Source: Vibrio tritonius
GTDB lineage: Bacteria > Pseudomonadota > Gammaproteobacteria > Enterobacterales > Vibrionaceae
Direction of reading: 5' to 3'
NCBI RefSeq assembly: GCF_001547935.1
Contig: NZ_AP014635.1
Coordinates: 2,728,001-2,792,000 of the forward strand
DNA length: 64,000 nt
Positions 39,849 through 50,475 of this stretch are shown one piece after another. A program made the translations under genes and the position numbers. The notes under the pieces are model-generated. The model was not told the origin of the DNA. It worked only from the letters and a program-made list of their open reading frames with translations, and did no database searches. Position 1 is the stretch's first letter; the number at the start of each line of letters is the position of its first letter.

Positions 39849-41132
39849 TTATTTCATCAAAATATTAGCTAGGGTTTTAACACCAATACCTGTTGCACCA
39901 GCAGCCCATTTATCAGTAGATGACTTACGATAAGTAGCAGCACAGTCTAAGTGTAACCACCCTTTCTCGTACCCCTCGACGAAGTAAGATAGGAATGCAG
40001 CCGCTGTGCTTGCACCAGGAACATAATCACCAGAGGCAATATTAGACATATCCGCAAAGTTTGATGGCAACATATCACGGTGGAAGTCACACAAAGGTAG
40101 AGGCCATAGGCCTTCGTTTTCTTCTTTCGCAGCTGCGAGCGCTTTATGTGACAGTTCATCATCAAAGCTTAGTAGTGCGTGAAAATCATTACCAAGAGCA
40201 TTCTTTGCTGCACCAGTTAGTGTTGCACAGTCAACAATGATCTCTGGGTTTTGCTCACTTGCGTAAATTAAGCCATCAGCTAGCACTAAACGACCTTCAG
40301 CATCCGTGTTCATCACTTCAACTGTTTTACCGTTTTTATAAGTGATAACGTCACCCAATTTAATAGCGCGACCTGAAATCATATTTTCAGCACAGCAAAG
40401 AATCAATTTAACACGCTTATTAAAACCACGTAAAATAGCCAGAGCAAGCGCGCCAGTTACTGTGCCTGAACCACCCATATCTGACTTCATTGATGTCATG
40501 AAGTTAGAAGGTTTGATACTGTAACCGCCTGAGTCAAATGTGATGCCTTTACCAACAAGACAAGCATACACTGGCGCGTCTTCTTTACCGGTTGGGTTGA
40601 AATCTAGCTGCAACATTGCAGAGGTGCGTTCTGAACCACGACCAACCGCATAAATCCCTTCCCAACCTTCAGTGAGTAGGTCTTTATCTTTAACGATTCG
40701 GTAAGTGACATGTTCTGGCGCGAGGGATTTAATAAAATCACCAGCCATAGTTGCTAGTTGGCGAGGTGCCACTTCTTCTGCACTTTTGTTGATGATGTCA
40801 CATGCCCAATCAGTTGCTTTGATGCGCGCATTTAATTCGTTTTGATCAGCTTCAGCCAATGCTGTCCATTCTAGCTGATTGCGTTTTTTAGGGTCGCGAT
40901 AACCTTGATAGAAAGCCCAAACCTCTTCTAGGTTCCAACCTTCACCAGCGAGTACAACTTGACGAAGACCTTGGCCATCAAATTTGCGCGCAGCGCGTTG
41001 AATCGCAACAAGATCATTTTCACCTTTTAGATGAATTGTCGCACCTTGTTCTGTGTAAGAAAGTAGCGCACCTTCTCCCCATTGAGGCTGAGCACTATCT
41101 GTGCTGATAAAAACAGACATCTGTGTAGACAT
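39849..41132 (-). CDS. pepB: peptidase B (M17 aminopeptidase)
   Basis: Cytosolic zinc/manganese aminopeptidase of family M17, which removes N-terminal residues from peptides. The 427 residues have the C-terminal catalytic domain with the signature [14 protein letters not shown] and metal ligands in [16 protein letters not shown] and [15 protein letters not shown] precedes the ATG. It lies directly downstream of the isc operon as in E. coli, but the isc terminator and a 195-base gap make it a separate unit. Confidence 0.95.
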   Translation of the reverse strand: MSTQMSVFISTDSAQPQWGEGALLSYTEQGATIHLKGENDLVAIQRAARKFDGQGLRQVVLAGEGWNLEEVWAFYQGYRDPKKRNQLEWTALAEADQNELNARIKATDWACDIINKSAEEVAPRQLATMAGDFIKSLAPEHVTYRIVKDKDLLTEGWEGIYAVGRGSERTSAMLQLDFNPTGKEDAPVYACLVGKGITFDSGGYSIKPSNFMTSMKSDMGGSGTVTGALALAILRGFNKRVKLILCCAENMISGRAIKLGDVITYKNGKTVEVMNTDAEGRLVLADGLIYASEQNPEIIVDCATLTGAAKNALGNDFHALLSFDDELSHKALAAAKEENEGLWPLPLCDFHRDMLPSNFADMSNIASGDYVPGASTAAAFLSYFVEGYEKGWLHLDCAATYRKSSTDKWAAGATGIGVKTLANILMK

Positions 41133-41246
41133 GGTTTCTCCTTGTCTTATAAATATGGCTTTAACCTATGCCATTTAGTAAGTAATGCTTTGATGGTAGC
41201 ATTTTGCTCAAGCAAAATGTCAACTCTGTTTAAGCGGGTCAAATAG

Positions 41247-41271
41247 ACAAAAACGGACCCTAGGGTCCGTT
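41247..41271 (-). terminator. terminator of the isc operon
   Basis: AACGGACCC (41252-41260) pairs perfectly with GGGTCCGTT (41263-41271) around TA. On the minus strand it is followed by TTTTTG. It lies 57 bases after the iscX stop. Confidence 0.9.
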
Positions 41272-41327
41272 ATATTGCTTTAAAACGGCGAACTCGCCTA
41301 GATTAACTTCCGAATTATCGGAAATAT

Positions 41328-41528
41328 TTAATCTAACTCGTCCATCCAGCACAAAATGATCGCTTCCAATATTTTCTCATTGGAACGCTCTGGATCATCA
41401 TCGAAATCTTCCAAGTCCATGATCCACTGATGCAAATCGGTAAAACGAACGTTTTTAGGATCAACATCAGGGTACTGTTCACACAGCTCTATCGCGATAT
41501 CAAGCGAATCTGTCCACTTCATAATCAT
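41328..41528 (-). CDS. iscX: Fe-S assembly protein IscX
   Basis: IscX (YfhJ) is a small acidic protein that binds IscS and iron and tunes cluster assembly. The 66 residues match E. coli IscX in length and sequence ([38 protein letters not shown]). The ATG at 41528 gives MIMKW and the family length; an ATG two codons on is the alternative. It is the last gene of iscRSUA-hscBA-fdx-iscX. Confidence 0.94.
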   Translation of the reverse strand: MIMKWTDSLDIAIELCEQYPDVDPKNVRFTDLHQWIMDLEDFDDDPERSNEKILEAIILCWMDELD

Positions 41529-41584
41529 TTCCGTCCTAATATTGGCGTCGCATAATCATTCAATGCAGCGTCATGTGCTTAAAA

Positions 41585-41923
41585 TTAATGATCTTCTTTA
41601 GCGTGGTTTAACGAGTACTTTGGAATCTCAATCACTAGGTCTTCATCTGCTACAACAGCTTGGCAGCTTAGACGTGATTCAGGTTCTAGACCCCACGCTT
41701 TATCTAGCATGTCATCTTCTAACTCATCACTCTCTTCTAGGGAGTCAAAACCTTCACGAATAATGACATGGCAAGTCGTACATGCACAGGATTTCTCACA
41801 AGCGTGATCGATGTTGATCCCATTTTTTAGGGCAACATCCAATACTGATTGGCCTTTTGGTGCATCAAATGCAGCGCCTTCAGGGCATAGATCTTCATGA
41901 GGTAATACAATAATTTTAGGCAT
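41585..41923 (-). CDS. fdx: [2Fe-2S] ferredoxin of the Isc system
   Basis: Adrenodoxin-type ferredoxin that supplies electrons for cluster assembly. The 112 residues carry the ligand set Cys42, Cys48, Cys51 (HACEKSCACTTCH) and Cys87 (RLSCQAVV), identical in spacing to E. coli Fdx; Cys46 is the extra conserved, non-ligand cysteine. It lies 11 bases after hscA. Confidence 0.97.
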   Translation of the reverse strand: MPKIIVLPHEDLCPEGAAFDAPKGQSVLDVALKNGINIDHACEKSCACTTCHVIIREGFDSLEESDELEDDMLDKAWGLEPESRLSCQAVVADEDLVIEIPKYSLNHAKEDH

Positions 41924-41934
41924 GATAGTTTCTC

Positions 41935-43788
41935 TTAAATCTCATCAACCGAATGGCCAGCTAATGCAGCACGAATGGATTTATCCATGCGGCGTGACGC
42001 AAAGTCTTGGCTTGCTTTATCAGTCTCTTTTATTCCCTGTTCAATTGCATCGGCATTATCACCATTACGCAGTTGAATTAGGTTTTCAATCGCAGCCAGC
42101 AGAAGAGCACGCTCTTGCTCTGACAACAACTCATCACCATCTGCTTGTAGCGCAGACAATAAACTTTCAATAACCCGGTCAGCTTCAACACGCTGCTCAA
42201 CAAGAGCTCGTGCTTTCATGTCGTCTTCAGCGAAGCTCATTGAATCGCGCAGCATATTCGCCACTTCATCATCGCTCAAGCCGTAAGAAGGCTTAACTTG
42301 AATCTCTGATTGAACCCCGGTGCTCTTTTCCATCGCTGTCACAGACAGCAACCCATCAGCGTCAACTTGGTAGGTCACACGAATATGCGCCGCCCCAGCC
42401 GCCATTGGTGGAATCCCTTTTAAAGAAAAACGAGCCAGTGAACGACAGTCATCAACCAATTCACGTTCGCCTTGCACTACGTGCACGCTCATCCCCGTTT
42501 GACCATCTTTAAAAGTAGTAAACTCTTGAGCGCGAGCGACAGGAATGGTGGTATTGCGTGGAATAATTTTCTCTACCAAGCCCCCCATAGTCTCTATACC
42601 AAGAGACAAAGGAATCACATCCAATAGCAACATTTCAGCATCGGGTTTGTTACCGACTAACACATCGGCTTGCAATGCTGCACCAATCGCAACCACTTCG
42701 TCTGGATTGATACTGGTTAGAGGTGTGCGACCAAAGAAATCACCAACCATTTCGCGCACAAGTAGAGTACGGGTTGAACCACCCACCATGACCACTTCTA
42801 AAACATCATCCGCTGTCACGTCAGCATCACGCAGAGCGCGACGACATGACATCAAGGTTTTCTTCACCAACGGTGTGATAAGATCATTTAACTCTTCGCG
42901 AGATAAAGTACCTTGCCAGCCCAACACATCGATAGATGCTTGTTCTTGCGTTGATAAATCGATCTTCGCTTGAGTCGATGCATTTAACAATGCTCGGTAA
43001 TCTTCTGCACTCAGTTTACCGCTAAGGCCCATCTGTTCTTTTAAGTGATCAGCAATCAAATGGTCAAAGTCATCGCCACCAAGAGCAGAATCACCACCCG
43101 TTGCTAGTACTTCAAACACACCTTTAGACAAACGTAAGATAGAGATATCAAACGTACCACCACCTAAATCATAAACCGCGATAACACCTTCTTGACCAGA
43201 GTCTAAGCCGTACGCAATGGCAGCTGCGGTTGGTTCATTTAGAAGACGTAATACATGTAACCCAGCCAAATTTGCCGCGTCTTTGGTCCCTGCACGCTGC
43301 GCATCATCAAAATAAGCAGGTACAGTAATAACCACTCCCGCCAACTCGCCATTCAGCGCTTCTTCAGCACGAGCGCCTAAAGAACGCAGAATATCAGCCG
43401 AGATTTGAATAGGATTACGATCGCCTTGCGCTGTGGTAATCACAGGTAAACCTTTTTCACTCGCTTTAAAACGATAAGGTAAATTGGGGTAACGGGCTTG
43501 GATATCATGAAGAGAACGGCCAAGTAGACGTTTTACCGAAACCACCGTATTCTCGGGATCCACTTTTGCACGTTCACGCGCTTCATAACCGACACATACA
43601 TCTTCTTGTGAATAATTCACAATAGAAGGAAGAATGCTACGCCCCTCAACATCGTTAAGAGTGATCGCGGTACCACTGCGTACAGAGGCCACTAGGGAAT
43701 TGGTCGTACCAAGATCGATACCTGCCGCAAGCTTATGTTGATGCGGCGCAGAGCTTTGACCTGGTTCTGCAATTTGAAGTAATGCCAT
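41935..43788 (-). CDS. hscA: Fe-S chaperone HscA (Hsp70 family)
   Basis: Specialised Hsp70 that, with HscB, drives release of the cluster from IscU. The 617 residues have the ATPase domain ([42 protein letters not shown]) and a substrate-binding domain that should recognise the LPPVK motif of IscU. The residue that usually begins the C-terminal lid follows [18 protein letters not shown] precedes the ATG. Confidence 0.97.
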   Translation of the reverse strand: MALLQIAEPGQSSAPHQHKLAAGIDLGTTNSLVASVRSGTAITLNDVEGRSILPSIVNYSQEDVCVGYEARERAKVDPENTVVSVKRLLGRSLHDIQARYPNLPYRFKASEKGLPVITTAQGDRNPIQISADILRSLGARAEEALNGELAGVVITVPAYFDDAQRAGTKDAANLAGLHVLRLLNEPTAAAIAYGLDSGQEGVIAVYDLGGGTFDISILRLSKGVFEVLATGGDSALGGDDFDHLIADHLKEQMGLSGKLSAEDYRALLNASTQAKIDLSTQEQASIDVLGWQGTLSREELNDLITPLVKKTLMSCRRALRDADVTADDVLEVVMVGGSTRTLLVREMVGDFFGRTPLTSINPDEVVAIGAALQADVLVGNKPDAEMLLLDVIPLSLGIETMGGLVEKIIPRNTTIPVARAQEFTTFKDGQTGMSVHVVQGERELVDDCRSLARFSLKGIPPMAAGAAHIRVTYQVDADGLLSVTAMEKSTGVQSEIQVKPSYGLSDDEVANMLRDSMSFAEDDMKARALVEQRVEADRVIESLLSALQADGDELLSEQERALLLAAIENLIQLRNGDNADAIEQGIKETDKASQDFASRRMDKSIRAALAGHSVDEI

Positions 43789-43809
43789 GGATGGGTCCTT
43801 GTTGTTGAA

Positions 43810-44325
43810 TTAGCCGAGTAGCTTCTCTTCTACTTTGGCCACTTCATCTTTTAATTTTGCTATAAATTTAAGCTTACGTACGGTATCAGCGGCGGTATCC
43901 CAAGCGGCATCATTTAGCTGTTGTTCCACTTGCTGCAGATAACTCTTCAACATACGCGAGACTTTACTGTCAAAATCAAACAAGGCACTTTCAGGATCTG
44001 AGCTTTGCTCTACTGCCTCAAGCTCTTCGCGTAATTCCATCTGCTCCATAAGGAACATAGGATCTTGAAGGGTTTGCTGTTCACCACGTAATTCAATGCC
44101 ATGCAGTAAAATAAGATATTCGGCCCGACTAACAGGGGCTTTTAAAACTTGATAGGCATCGTTAATTTCCGCCGCTTTTTGCACCGCCATTAAACGGTCA
44201 CGTTCAGAAGCCGCGGCAAAATTATCGGGATGGAAACGTTTTTGTAACTCTCTAAATTGAGAAGAAAGAAGGCTACCATCCAGTGCAAACTGAGTTGGTA
44301 GCCCAAATAATTCGAAATAATTCAT
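43810..44325 (-). CDS. hscB: Fe-S co-chaperone HscB
   Basis: J-domain co-chaperone that brings IscU to HscA. With the ATG at 44325 the product is 171 residues, the E. coli length, beginning MNYFELFGLPTQF. The HPD motif is in KRFHPDNF. The C-terminal three-helix part binds IscU. An upstream start at 44367 would add 14 non-conserved residues. It is 21 bases before hscA. Confidence 0.96.
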   Translation of the reverse strand: MNYFELFGLPTQFALDGSLLSSQFRELQKRFHPDNFAAASERDRLMAVQKAAEINDAYQVLKAPVSRAEYLILLHGIELRGEQQTLQDPMFLMEQMELREELEAVEQSSDPESALFDFDSKVSRMLKSYLQQVEQQLNDAAWDTAADTVRKLKFIAKLKDEVAKVEEKLLG

Positions 44326-44394
44326 ATCAGAAGTCGGTCCTATAGTTCGGTTTCGGAACGCAAGCAATCGTTCCGAACCACCGAGGATTAACCG

Positions 44395-44718
44395 TTAAAC
44401 GTTAAAGCTTTCGCCACAACCACATTCGCCTTTAACGTTAGGGTTGTTAAATTCAAAACCTTCGTTTAACCCTTCTTTTTTGTAATCTAGCTGAGTACCG
44501 TCGAGGTAAACCAAACTTTTGCTATCAACAATAACTTTCACGCCATTGTTCTCAAAAACCTGGTCTTCTTCGTTAAGTTCATCAACGAACTCCAGTACGT
44601 ACGCCATTCCAGAACAACCAGTCGTTCTTACACCTAAACGTAAGCCGAGCCCTTTTCCACGGTTATCCAGGAAAGTTCTCACACGATTTGCTGCGCTCTC
44701 TGATAGGGTAATGGCCAT
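44395..44718 (-). CDS. iscA: A-type Fe-S carrier IscA
   Basis: A-type carrier that receives clusters from the scaffold and delivers them to apoproteins. The 107 residues include the three conserved cysteines Cys35 (TTGCSGMAY), Cys99 and Cys101 (GECGCGESF). It lies between iscU and hscB. Confidence 0.97.
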   Translation of the reverse strand: MAITLSESAANRVRTFLDNRGKGLGLRLGVRTTGCSGMAYVLEFVDELNEEDQVFENNGVKVIVDSKSLVYLDGTQLDYKKEGLNEGFEFNNPNVKGECGCGESFNV

Positions 44719-44783
44719 ACTGCAACCTTAATGATCTAAATTAATAAACAGAGTGGGATTATCTCCCACTCGCTGGTAAATGA

Positions 44784-45164
44784 CTATTGATGTTTTTTCT
44801 TGTAGTCAGCAACCGCTGCTTTAATTGCATCTTCAGCCAAAATTGAGCAGTGAACTTTCACTGGTGGCAACTCTAGCTCTTCAGCAATTTCAGCGTTTTT
44901 GATCGCTGCCGCTTCATCAAGAGACTTACCTTTCACCCATTCTGTTACAAGTGAGCTTGACGCAATAGCGCTGCCACAGCCGTAGGTTTTAAATTTTGCA
45001 TCTTCAATAATACCTTGTTCAGATACTTTGATTTGCAGACGCATAACGTCACCACATGCTGGCGCACCAACCATACCACTACCGATGCTTGGATCTTCTT
45101 TATCGAACGAACCAACGTTACGCGGGTTCTCATAGTGGTCAATTACTTTTTCGCTGTATGCCAT
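44784..45164 (-). CDS. iscU: Fe-S scaffold IscU
   Basis: Scaffold on which [2Fe-2S] clusters are built. The 126 residues keep Cys37 (APACGDV), Cys63 (GCGSAIASSS), His105 and Cys106 (KVHCSILAED), and the HscA-binding motif LPPVK at 99-103. It lies 37 bases after iscS. Confidence 0.98.
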   Translation of the reverse strand: MAYSEKVIDHYENPRNVGSFDKEDPSIGSGMVGAPACGDVMRLQIKVSEQGIIEDAKFKTYGCGSAIASSSLVTEWVKGKSLDEAAAIKNAEIAEELELPPVKVHCSILAEDAIKAAVADYKKKHQ

Positions 45165-45201
45165 GGTATTTTACCTCGAATCCTTAATGTTTCTGGTGTG
45201 C

Positions 45202-46416
45202 TTAGTGGCTAGCCCACTCGACAGTGTCTAGGTCAACACCTTCTTTGTACATATCCCAAAGAGGTGATAGTTCGCGCAGCTTAGTGACAGCAGCACGGAT
45301 TTGAGTCACTGCATGGTCCACTTCTTCTTCCGTTGTATAACGACCGAATGAGAAACGGATTGAGCTGTGTGCAAGTTCATCGTTAAGACCAAGAGCACGC
45401 AATACATAAGATGGCTCTAAGCTTGCTGAAGTACATGCACTGCCTGAAGATACAGCAATATCTTTCAGTGACATCAGTAGTGATTCACCTTCAACGAAGG
45501 CAAAACTGATGTTCAAGTTATTTGGAAGACGTTGTTCTAGGTCACCGTTAACGGTTACCGCTTCCATATCTTCTAGACCTGCAAGCATGCGATCACGAAG
45601 TGCTTTTGCGTGGTCGTAATCTTGTTGCATTTCTTCTTTCGCGATGCGGCATGCTTCACCGAAGCCAACGATTTGGTGAGTAGCTAATGTACCAGAACGG
45701 AAACCACGTTCATGGCCACCGCCGTGCATTTGCGCTTCGAGACGAATACGAGGTTTACGACGAACGTAAAGTGCTCCAATACCTTTTGGTCCATAAATTT
45801 TGTGCGCAGAAAGGGAGATCAAATCCACTTTCATTTCTTGCACATCAATAGGCAATTTACCCGCTGATTGAGCTGCATCAACGTGGAAAATAATTTTGCG
45901 CGAACGGCATAGTTCACCAATCGCTGCAATATCTTGAATCACACCAATTTCGTTGTTTACATGCATGATAGAAACCAAAACGGTGTCTTCGCGCATTGCT
46001 GCTTCCAATTTAGCTAGGTCGATCAAACCATTGCTTTCTGGCTGCATGTAAGTGACTTCGTAACCTTCGCGTTCAAGCTGACGACAAGTGTCGAGAATCG
46101 CTTTGTGCTCGGTCTTAGAAGTGATGATGTGTTTACCTTGCTTACCATAAAAGTGCGCAGCACCTTTAAGAGCCAGGTTATCTGATTCGGTCGCACCAGA
46201 AGTGAACACAATCTCACGCGGATCTGCGTTAATTAAATCTGCTATTTGCTCACGAGCAGTATCAACTGCTTCTTCTGCCTGCCAGCCATAACGGTGTGAA
46301 CGCGACGCCGGGTTACCAAAGGTGCCGTCCATCGTCATGTACTGAACCATCTTTTCAGCAACGCGAGTGTCAACAGGACAAGTTGCTGAATAGTCTAAAT
46401 AAATAGGCAGTTTCAT
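45202..46416 (-). CDS. iscS: cysteine desulfurase IscS
   Basis: PLP enzyme that takes sulfur from cysteine for cluster assembly, tRNA thiolation and cofactors. The 404 residues equal the E. coli length. The PLP lysine lies in [12 protein letters not shown], and the persulfide-forming cysteine in [17 protein letters not shown] (about residue 328). TTGGAG precedes the ATG. It is the second gene of the isc operon. Confidence 0.98.
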   Translation of the reverse strand: MKLPIYLDYSATCPVDTRVAEKMVQYMTMDGTFGNPASRSHRYGWQAEEAVDTAREQIADLINADPREIVFTSGATESDNLALKGAAHFYGKQGKHIITSKTEHKAILDTCRQLEREGYEVTYMQPESNGLIDLAKLEAAMREDTVLVSIMHVNNEIGVIQDIAAIGELCRSRKIIFHVDAAQSAGKLPIDVQEMKVDLISLSAHKIYGPKGIGALYVRRKPRIRLEAQMHGGGHERGFRSGTLATHQIVGFGEACRIAKEEMQQDYDHAKALRDRMLAGLEDMEAVTVNGDLEQRLPNNLNISFAFVEGESLLMSLKDIAVSSGSACTSASLEPSYVLRALGLNDELAHSSIRFSFGRYTTEEEVDHAVTQIRAAVTKLRELSPLWDMYKEGVDLDTVEWASH

Positions 46417-46442
46417 TTTCTACTCCAATGTATAAATTGCCG

Positions 46443-46964
46443 CTACGAGCGTGCATTAATACCTACGGGTGCCGCACCGACGGTGACAGAGTTCGAATTC
46501 TTGTGTGTCAGCCCGTGGTTTACCGTAAGACCAAAGTCTTGACGATCTGAAATTTCTAAAACTTCATTGTCAATCATTAACTCACCAAGAGTAATGTTGT
46601 TCAAGAAGTCGCTGATACGAGAGCTAAGGTCACGCCACAGCGTATGCGTTAAACAACGCGTGCCACCTTGACAATCGCCTTTACCATTACATTTAGTTGC
46701 ATCAACTGATTCGTCGACTGCGGCAATGACAGTACCAACAGAAATATCGGTTGCTTCAGCACCTAAACGGTAACCGCCCCCTGGACCACGAACAGAAGCC
46801 ACTAGCCCAGCTTTGCGCAGTTTGGAAAATAACTGCTCTAAGTAGGAAAGTGAAATTCCTTGTCGTTCTGATATATCTGCCAAGGGTACTGGGTTCTGTT
46901 GCGAGTGAAGAGCCACATCCAGCATGGCTGTCACAGCGTATCTTCCTTTTGAGGTCAGTCTCAT
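46443..46964 (-). CDS. iscR: Fe-S dependent regulator IscR
   Basis: Rrf2-family repressor that senses cellular Fe-S status through a [2Fe-2S] cluster and represses its own operon. The 173-residue protein keeps Cys92, Cys98, Cys104 and His107 exactly as in E. coli, and the winged helix-turn-helix with [17 protein letters not shown]. The longest frame would add six residues; the ATG at 46964 ([15 protein letters not shown]) is the family start. The C-terminal tail after residue 150 is variable. Two type 1 IscR boxes stand upstream. Confidence 0.97.
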   Translation of the reverse strand: MRLTSKGRYAVTAMLDVALHSQQNPVPLADISERQGISLSYLEQLFSKLRKAGLVASVRGPGGGYRLGAEATDISVGTVIAAVDESVDATKCNGKGDCQGGTRCLTHTLWRDLSSRISDFLNNITLGELMIDNEVLEISDRQDFGLTVNHGLTHKNSNSVTVGAAPVGINARS

Positions 46965-47005
46965 ATCACACCGTATCCACATTGATTATGTGGAGTAAGT
47001 GTTCC

Positions 47006-47030
47006 ATACCTGACAAAACTGGTCAAGTAT
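47006..47030. promoter_or_regulatory. IscR type 1 site, promoter proximal
   Basis: Read on the minus strand it runs ATACTTGACC-AGTTTT-GTCAGGTAT, matching the type 1 consensus ATASYYGACTRWWWYAGTCRRSTAT at nearly every position. It lies 42 bases before the iscR ATG, where holo-IscR would block transcription. Confidence 0.85.
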
Positions 47031-47055
47031 TTATTTGACTAATTTACTCAACTAT
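47031..47055. promoter_or_regulatory. IscR type 1 site, promoter distal
   Basis: Directly abutting the first site. Read on the plus strand it runs TTATTTGACTAATTT-ACTCAACTAT, with about three mismatches to the type 1 consensus. Adjacent boxes are known in front of E. coli iscR. The site ends 21 bases before the trmJ stop on the same strand. Confidence 0.75.
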
Positions 47056-47076
47056 TCATCCACAAAATAATAATGG

Positions 47077-47808
47077 TTATTTCTTATTCGGCAATTGCTT
47101 CTCTACCGAGGTTAAAATACCACGTAAAATATTGAGTTCTTGAGCCTCTGGACGAGCACGACTAAACAATCGTCTCAGCTTATTCATCACCAAACCCGGT
47201 TGCTCTTTAGAGATAAATTGGGTATCTGTTATCACCTTTTCAAGGTGCGAATAAAACAATTCCAGCTCATGTTGGCGAGGATATTCTTGCTCTTGCACCT
47301 CGGAATATCGTTCAGCTTCTTGAGCCAAATGTGCGACACGAATTTCGTAACAGAGTGTTTGCACCGCCATAGCCAAATTCAGAGAACTGTATTCGGGATT
47401 AGCTGGAATGCTGACGTGGAAATGACAGGTCTGCAATTCAGTATTCGTTAAACCGGTACGTTCACGGCCAAACACGATTGCCACTGGATGTTGTAAGCCT
47501 TCTTGCGCAAATTTCTCACCGCACTCTCTTGGATTCAACATCGGCCAATCCAGAGTACGGGAACGAGCGCTCGTGCCCACGACCAAACCGCAATCATGCA
47601 CAGCATCATCGAGGTTAGACACGATCTCAGCACTTAACGCAATATCACTTGCCCCAGCCGCTAAAGCGATCGCTTGAGCATCAACTTCGCATTGAGGATT
47701 CACTAACACCAACTGACTCAATCCCATCACTTTCATCGCACGGGCTGCAGAACCGATGTTACCGGAATGAGATGTTTCAACTAAAACGACTTTAACATTG
47801 TCTAACAT
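47077..47808 (-). CDS. trmJ: tRNA (cytidine/uridine-2'-O)-methyltransferase TrmJ
   Basis: SPOUT-class methyltransferase that modifies position 32 of several tRNAs. The 243 residues begin [19 protein letters not shown] and show the SPOUT knot motifs [18 protein letters not shown] and SLNLAMAVQ. The longest open frame reaches to 48039 but would add 77 residues that overlap the suhB promoter and start; the ATG at 47808 is the family start. It lies upstream of iscR, as in E. coli, and is divergent from suhB. Confidence 0.93.
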   Translation of the reverse strand: MLDNVKVVLVETSHSGNIGSAARAMKVMGLSQLVLVNPQCEVDAQAIALAAGASDIALSAEIVSNLDDAVHDCGLVVGTSARSRTLDWPMLNPRECGEKFAQEGLQHPVAIVFGRERTGLTNTELQTCHFHVSIPANPEYSSLNLAMAVQTLCYEIRVAHLAQEAERYSEVQEQEYPRQHELELFYSHLEKVITDTQFISKEQPGLVMNKLRRLFSRARPEAQELNILRGILTSVEKQLPNKK

Positions 47809-47989
47809 GGAATAATCACACCACTCTCTAAATAGCGTGGGGAGTTTACCATAAACCTGAGTAAAATGGTCAGACCCTTTTTTGCTCACTGACTTTAGTT
47901 GAACACAAAATAACCACTTCCCTTTTCTCTCGCTTTTGGTATACTGCGTCCCGCTTTTTTCGTTCTTTAACATCCGTTGGGAAATTCGT

Positions 47990-48793
47990 ATGCATCCAAT
48001 GCTAAACATTGCTATTCGCGCAGCGCGAAAAGCAGGCAACCATATTGCTAAATCTTTAGAAAACGCTGAGAAAATCGAATCAACTCAGAAAGGCACTAAT
48101 GACTTTGTTACTAACATTGACAAAGAAGCCGAATCTATCATTATCCATACTATTCAAAGCTCATACCCAGAGCACTGCATCGTAGCGGAAGAAAGCGGTC
48201 TTATCGAAGGTAAAGATAAAGACGTACAATGGATCATCGACCCACTGGATGGCACTACTAACTTTGTAAAAGGTTTACCTCACTTCGCAGTTTCTATCGC
48301 AGTTCGCATGCGTGGTAAAACTGAAGTGGCGTGTGTTTACGACCCAATGCTAAATGAGCTTTTCACTGCTCAACGTGGCGCTGGCGCACAACTGAACAAC
48401 GCTCGTATTCGCGTTAAACAATTGAAAGACCTACAGGGCGCTGTTCTAGCAACAGGTTTCCCATTCAAGCAAAAACAACATTCTGAATCTTACTTGAAAA
48501 TCGTATCTTCTCTATTTGTAGAATGTGCCGATTTCCGTCGTACTGGTTCAGCAGCGTTGGATCTATGTTACCTAGCAGCTAACCGCGTTGACGGTTATTT
48601 TGAGCTAGGCTTAAAACCATGGGATATGGCAGCTGGTGAGCTTATCGCTCGTGAAGCTGGTGCAATCCTAACTGACTTTGCTGGCGGCACTGATTACATG
48701 AAGTCTGGCAACATTGTTGGTTCAAGCGCTCGCGGCGTTAAATCAATTCTAAAACACATCCGTGAAAACGGTAACGACGCGATCCTTAAATAA
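47990..48793 (+). CDS. suhB: inositol-1-monophosphatase SuhB
   Basis: Mg2+-dependent phosphatase that also acts in rRNA transcription antitermination in E. coli. The 267 residues match the family length. Metal-site motifs are [26 protein letters not shown] and [17 protein letters not shown]. The ATG at 47990 has GGGA 7 bases before it; an upstream start at 47936 would add 18 residues. It is divergent from trmJ. Confidence 0.96.
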   Translation: MHPMLNIAIRAARKAGNHIAKSLENAEKIESTQKGTNDFVTNIDKEAESIIIHTIQSSYPEHCIVAEESGLIEGKDKDVQWIIDPLDGTTNFVKGLPHFAVSIAVRMRGKTEVACVYDPMLNELFTAQRGAGAQLNNARIRVKQLKDLQGAVLATGFPFKQKQHSESYLKIVSSLFVECADFRRTGSAALDLCYLAANRVDGYFELGLKPWDMAAGELIAREAGAILTDFAGGTDYMKSGNIVGSSARGVKSILKHIRENGNDAILK

Positions 48794-48840
48794 TCAATAC
48801 CATGTCTGATATTATCTGACATGACATTCCGTCACAGCTG

Positions 48841-48871
48841 AAAAAGCCCGAGTATAACTCGGGCTTTTTTT
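48841..48871. terminator. bidirectional terminator, suhB / isochorismatase-like gene
   Basis: AAAAAGCCCGAGT (48841-48853) pairs perfectly with ACTCGGGCTTTTT (48857-48869) around ATA, with A and T tracts on both sides. Confidence 0.9.
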
Positions 48872-48885
48872 ATCTTATTTTCTAA

Positions 48886-49437
48886 TTAGTTAAGTAGAGT
48901 AAGTAGTTCTTGAGTTGAACCAATCTCTCCTAGCATTGGGAAAATACACTCAACAGAGTTTTTATGGTTAACCAAACTCTTATCCGTCATGGCATCTTCA
49001 ATCAATACAACGTTGTAACCCAGCTCATAACCTTGGCGCGCGGTCGATTCAACGCCCATACTCGTAGCAATACCAACCACAACGATTTGGCTCACTTGAC
49101 GAGCTTGTAGCTGCTCATGTAAGTCAGTGTTAATGAATGCGCCCCAGTTATTTTTGGTGATTATGATGTCACTCTCTTGTCGAGGAAGCTCATCGATTAG
49201 GGTTGCCCAGTTATTGGGTAAAGCGCCACCGGAATGAGGCAAACTTGTGCGACCAGGAGCGCCACCAGCAACATTGACTAGTACCACTGGCTGACTTTTA
49301 TCGTGAAATGCATTGATCAATTCAATCGAGTGTTGCACTGCTAAATCGGCATTTTCTTTTGGAGGTAAAGGGACAATCCCCTCTTGAAGATCGATAACAA
49401 TGAGCGCCACATTTGAATCGAGTTGCGTAATAGCCAT
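48886..49437 (-). CDS. isochorismatase-like hydrolase without the catalytic Cys
   Basis: A 183-residue isochorismatase-superfamily protein. The early acidic residue lies in VIDLQEGIV and the lysine in IITKNNWGAF. In the nucleophile region the sequence is GIATSMGVESTARQG, so the cysteine of nicotinamidase-type members (…CVxxTA) is replaced by Gly. EntB-type isochorismatases also lack it at this position. The reaction is therefore not the usual cysteine-hydrolase one; no entB-like operon is adjacent. GGGAG precedes the ATG at 49437; a longer frame to 49497 is unlikely. Confidence 0.85.
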   Translation of the reverse strand: MAITQLDSNVALIVIDLQEGIVPLPPKENADLAVQHSIELINAFHDKSQPVVLVNVAGGAPGRTSLPHSGGALPNNWATLIDELPRQESDIIITKNNWGAFINTDLHEQLQARQVSQIVVVGIATSMGVESTARQGYELGYNVVLIEDAMTDKSLVNHKNSVECIFPMLGEIGSTQELLTLLN

Positions 49438-49479
49438 AGGACTCTCCCTTTTAGATAATGGATGACAATTATAGTTATA

Positions 49480-49510
49480 TAAAAAAAGCCACTGCATGCA
49501 GTGGCTTTTT
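49480..49510 (-). terminator. terminator after secF
   Basis: AAAAAGCCACTGCA (49483-49496) pairs perfectly with TGCAGTGGCTTTTT (49497-49510), and is flanked by A and T tracts. It ends the queA-tgt-yajC-secDF unit and lies in the upstream region of the isochorismatase-like gene. Confidence 0.9.
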
Positions 49511-49513
49511 CAT

Positions 49514-50461
49514 TTATGGGCGACCTTCTAAGTCGGCCCCCTCTTTTTCGACTTTCACCGGCATTAAATGCTCTTTGGTGATACCGAGCTTCAAGGCCAA
49601 GGCCGAAGCAACGTAAATCGATGAGTAAGTACCAACAGTGATACCCAATAGCAATGCGGTAGCAAAGCCATGAATCATCGCACCACCCTCAACAAACAGT
49701 GCGATAACTACAAACAGGGTTGTTCCTGATGTAATCAAAGTACGACTTAACGTTTGAGTGATTGACGTATTCATAATTTCCGCTGGGTCACCTTTACGTA
49801 ACTTACGGAAGTTTTCACGAATACGGTCAAATACCACGATAGTATCGTTCAACGAGTACCCCACCACAGTGAGCAATGCTGCAACGATAGTCAAATCGAC
49901 CTCAATCTGCATGAACGAGAAAACACCGATGGTGATGATAACGTCGTGTGCCAAAGCCATTACAGCACCAGCAGCCAAACGCCATTCAAAACGTGCAGAT
50001 ACGTAGATAAGAATACAGATAAGGGAAACCAAAATGGCTAGGCCACCATTTTCTGCTAATTCACCACCCACGTTCGGACCAACAAATTCAATACGACGCA
50101 TTTGAACGTCTTTACCCGTTCCTTCTTTGATCGCATTGATGATTTGGTTGCCTAGCTCTTCGCCTTTTACATTATCGCGCGGGCGTAAACGCACCATGAC
50201 TTCGCGTGCTGAACCGAAGTTTTGCACTGTTGCGTCATCAAAGCCTTTCGTCTCTAAAGAAGCGCGAACGTCATCTAGATTAGCCGCTTGATTGAAACCG
50301 ACTTCAATTAATGTACCGCCTGTAAAATCAAGGCCCCAGTTTAAGCCTTTCATACTGATCACTGCTATAGAGGCAATAATCATCAAGCTAGACAGAACGA
50401 AAGCGTATTTCGACCGACTCATAAAGTCGATCAGTTTTCCTGGTTTAAGAATTTGAAACAT
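49514..50461 (-). CDS. secF: protein translocase subunit SecF
   Basis: Inner membrane protein that, with SecD, uses the proton or sodium gradient to pull proteins out of the Sec channel. The 315 residues have six membrane helices and one large periplasmic loop. Family motifs are LDFTGGTLIEVGF near the start, and VGYSLNDTIVVFDRIRENFRK. It lies 14 bases after secD. Confidence 0.96.
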   Translation of the reverse strand: MFQILKPGKLIDFMSRSKYAFVLSSLMIIASIAVISMKGLNWGLDFTGGTLIEVGFNQAANLDDVRASLETKGFDDATVQNFGSAREVMVRLRPRDNVKGEELGNQIINAIKEGTGKDVQMRRIEFVGPNVGGELAENGGLAILVSLICILIYVSARFEWRLAAGAVMALAHDVIITIGVFSFMQIEVDLTIVAALLTVVGYSLNDTIVVFDRIRENFRKLRKGDPAEIMNTSITQTLSRTLITSGTTLFVVIALFVEGGAMIHGFATALLLGITVGTYSSIYVASALALKLGITKEHLMPVKVEKEGADLEGRP

Positions 50462-50475
50462 AATGATTCCTAACC

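Noticed and set aside
47809..48039. N-terminal extension of trmJ to 48039
   Set aside because: It would add 77 residues without family support and overlap the suhB promoter and start; the ATG at 47808 gives the standard protein.
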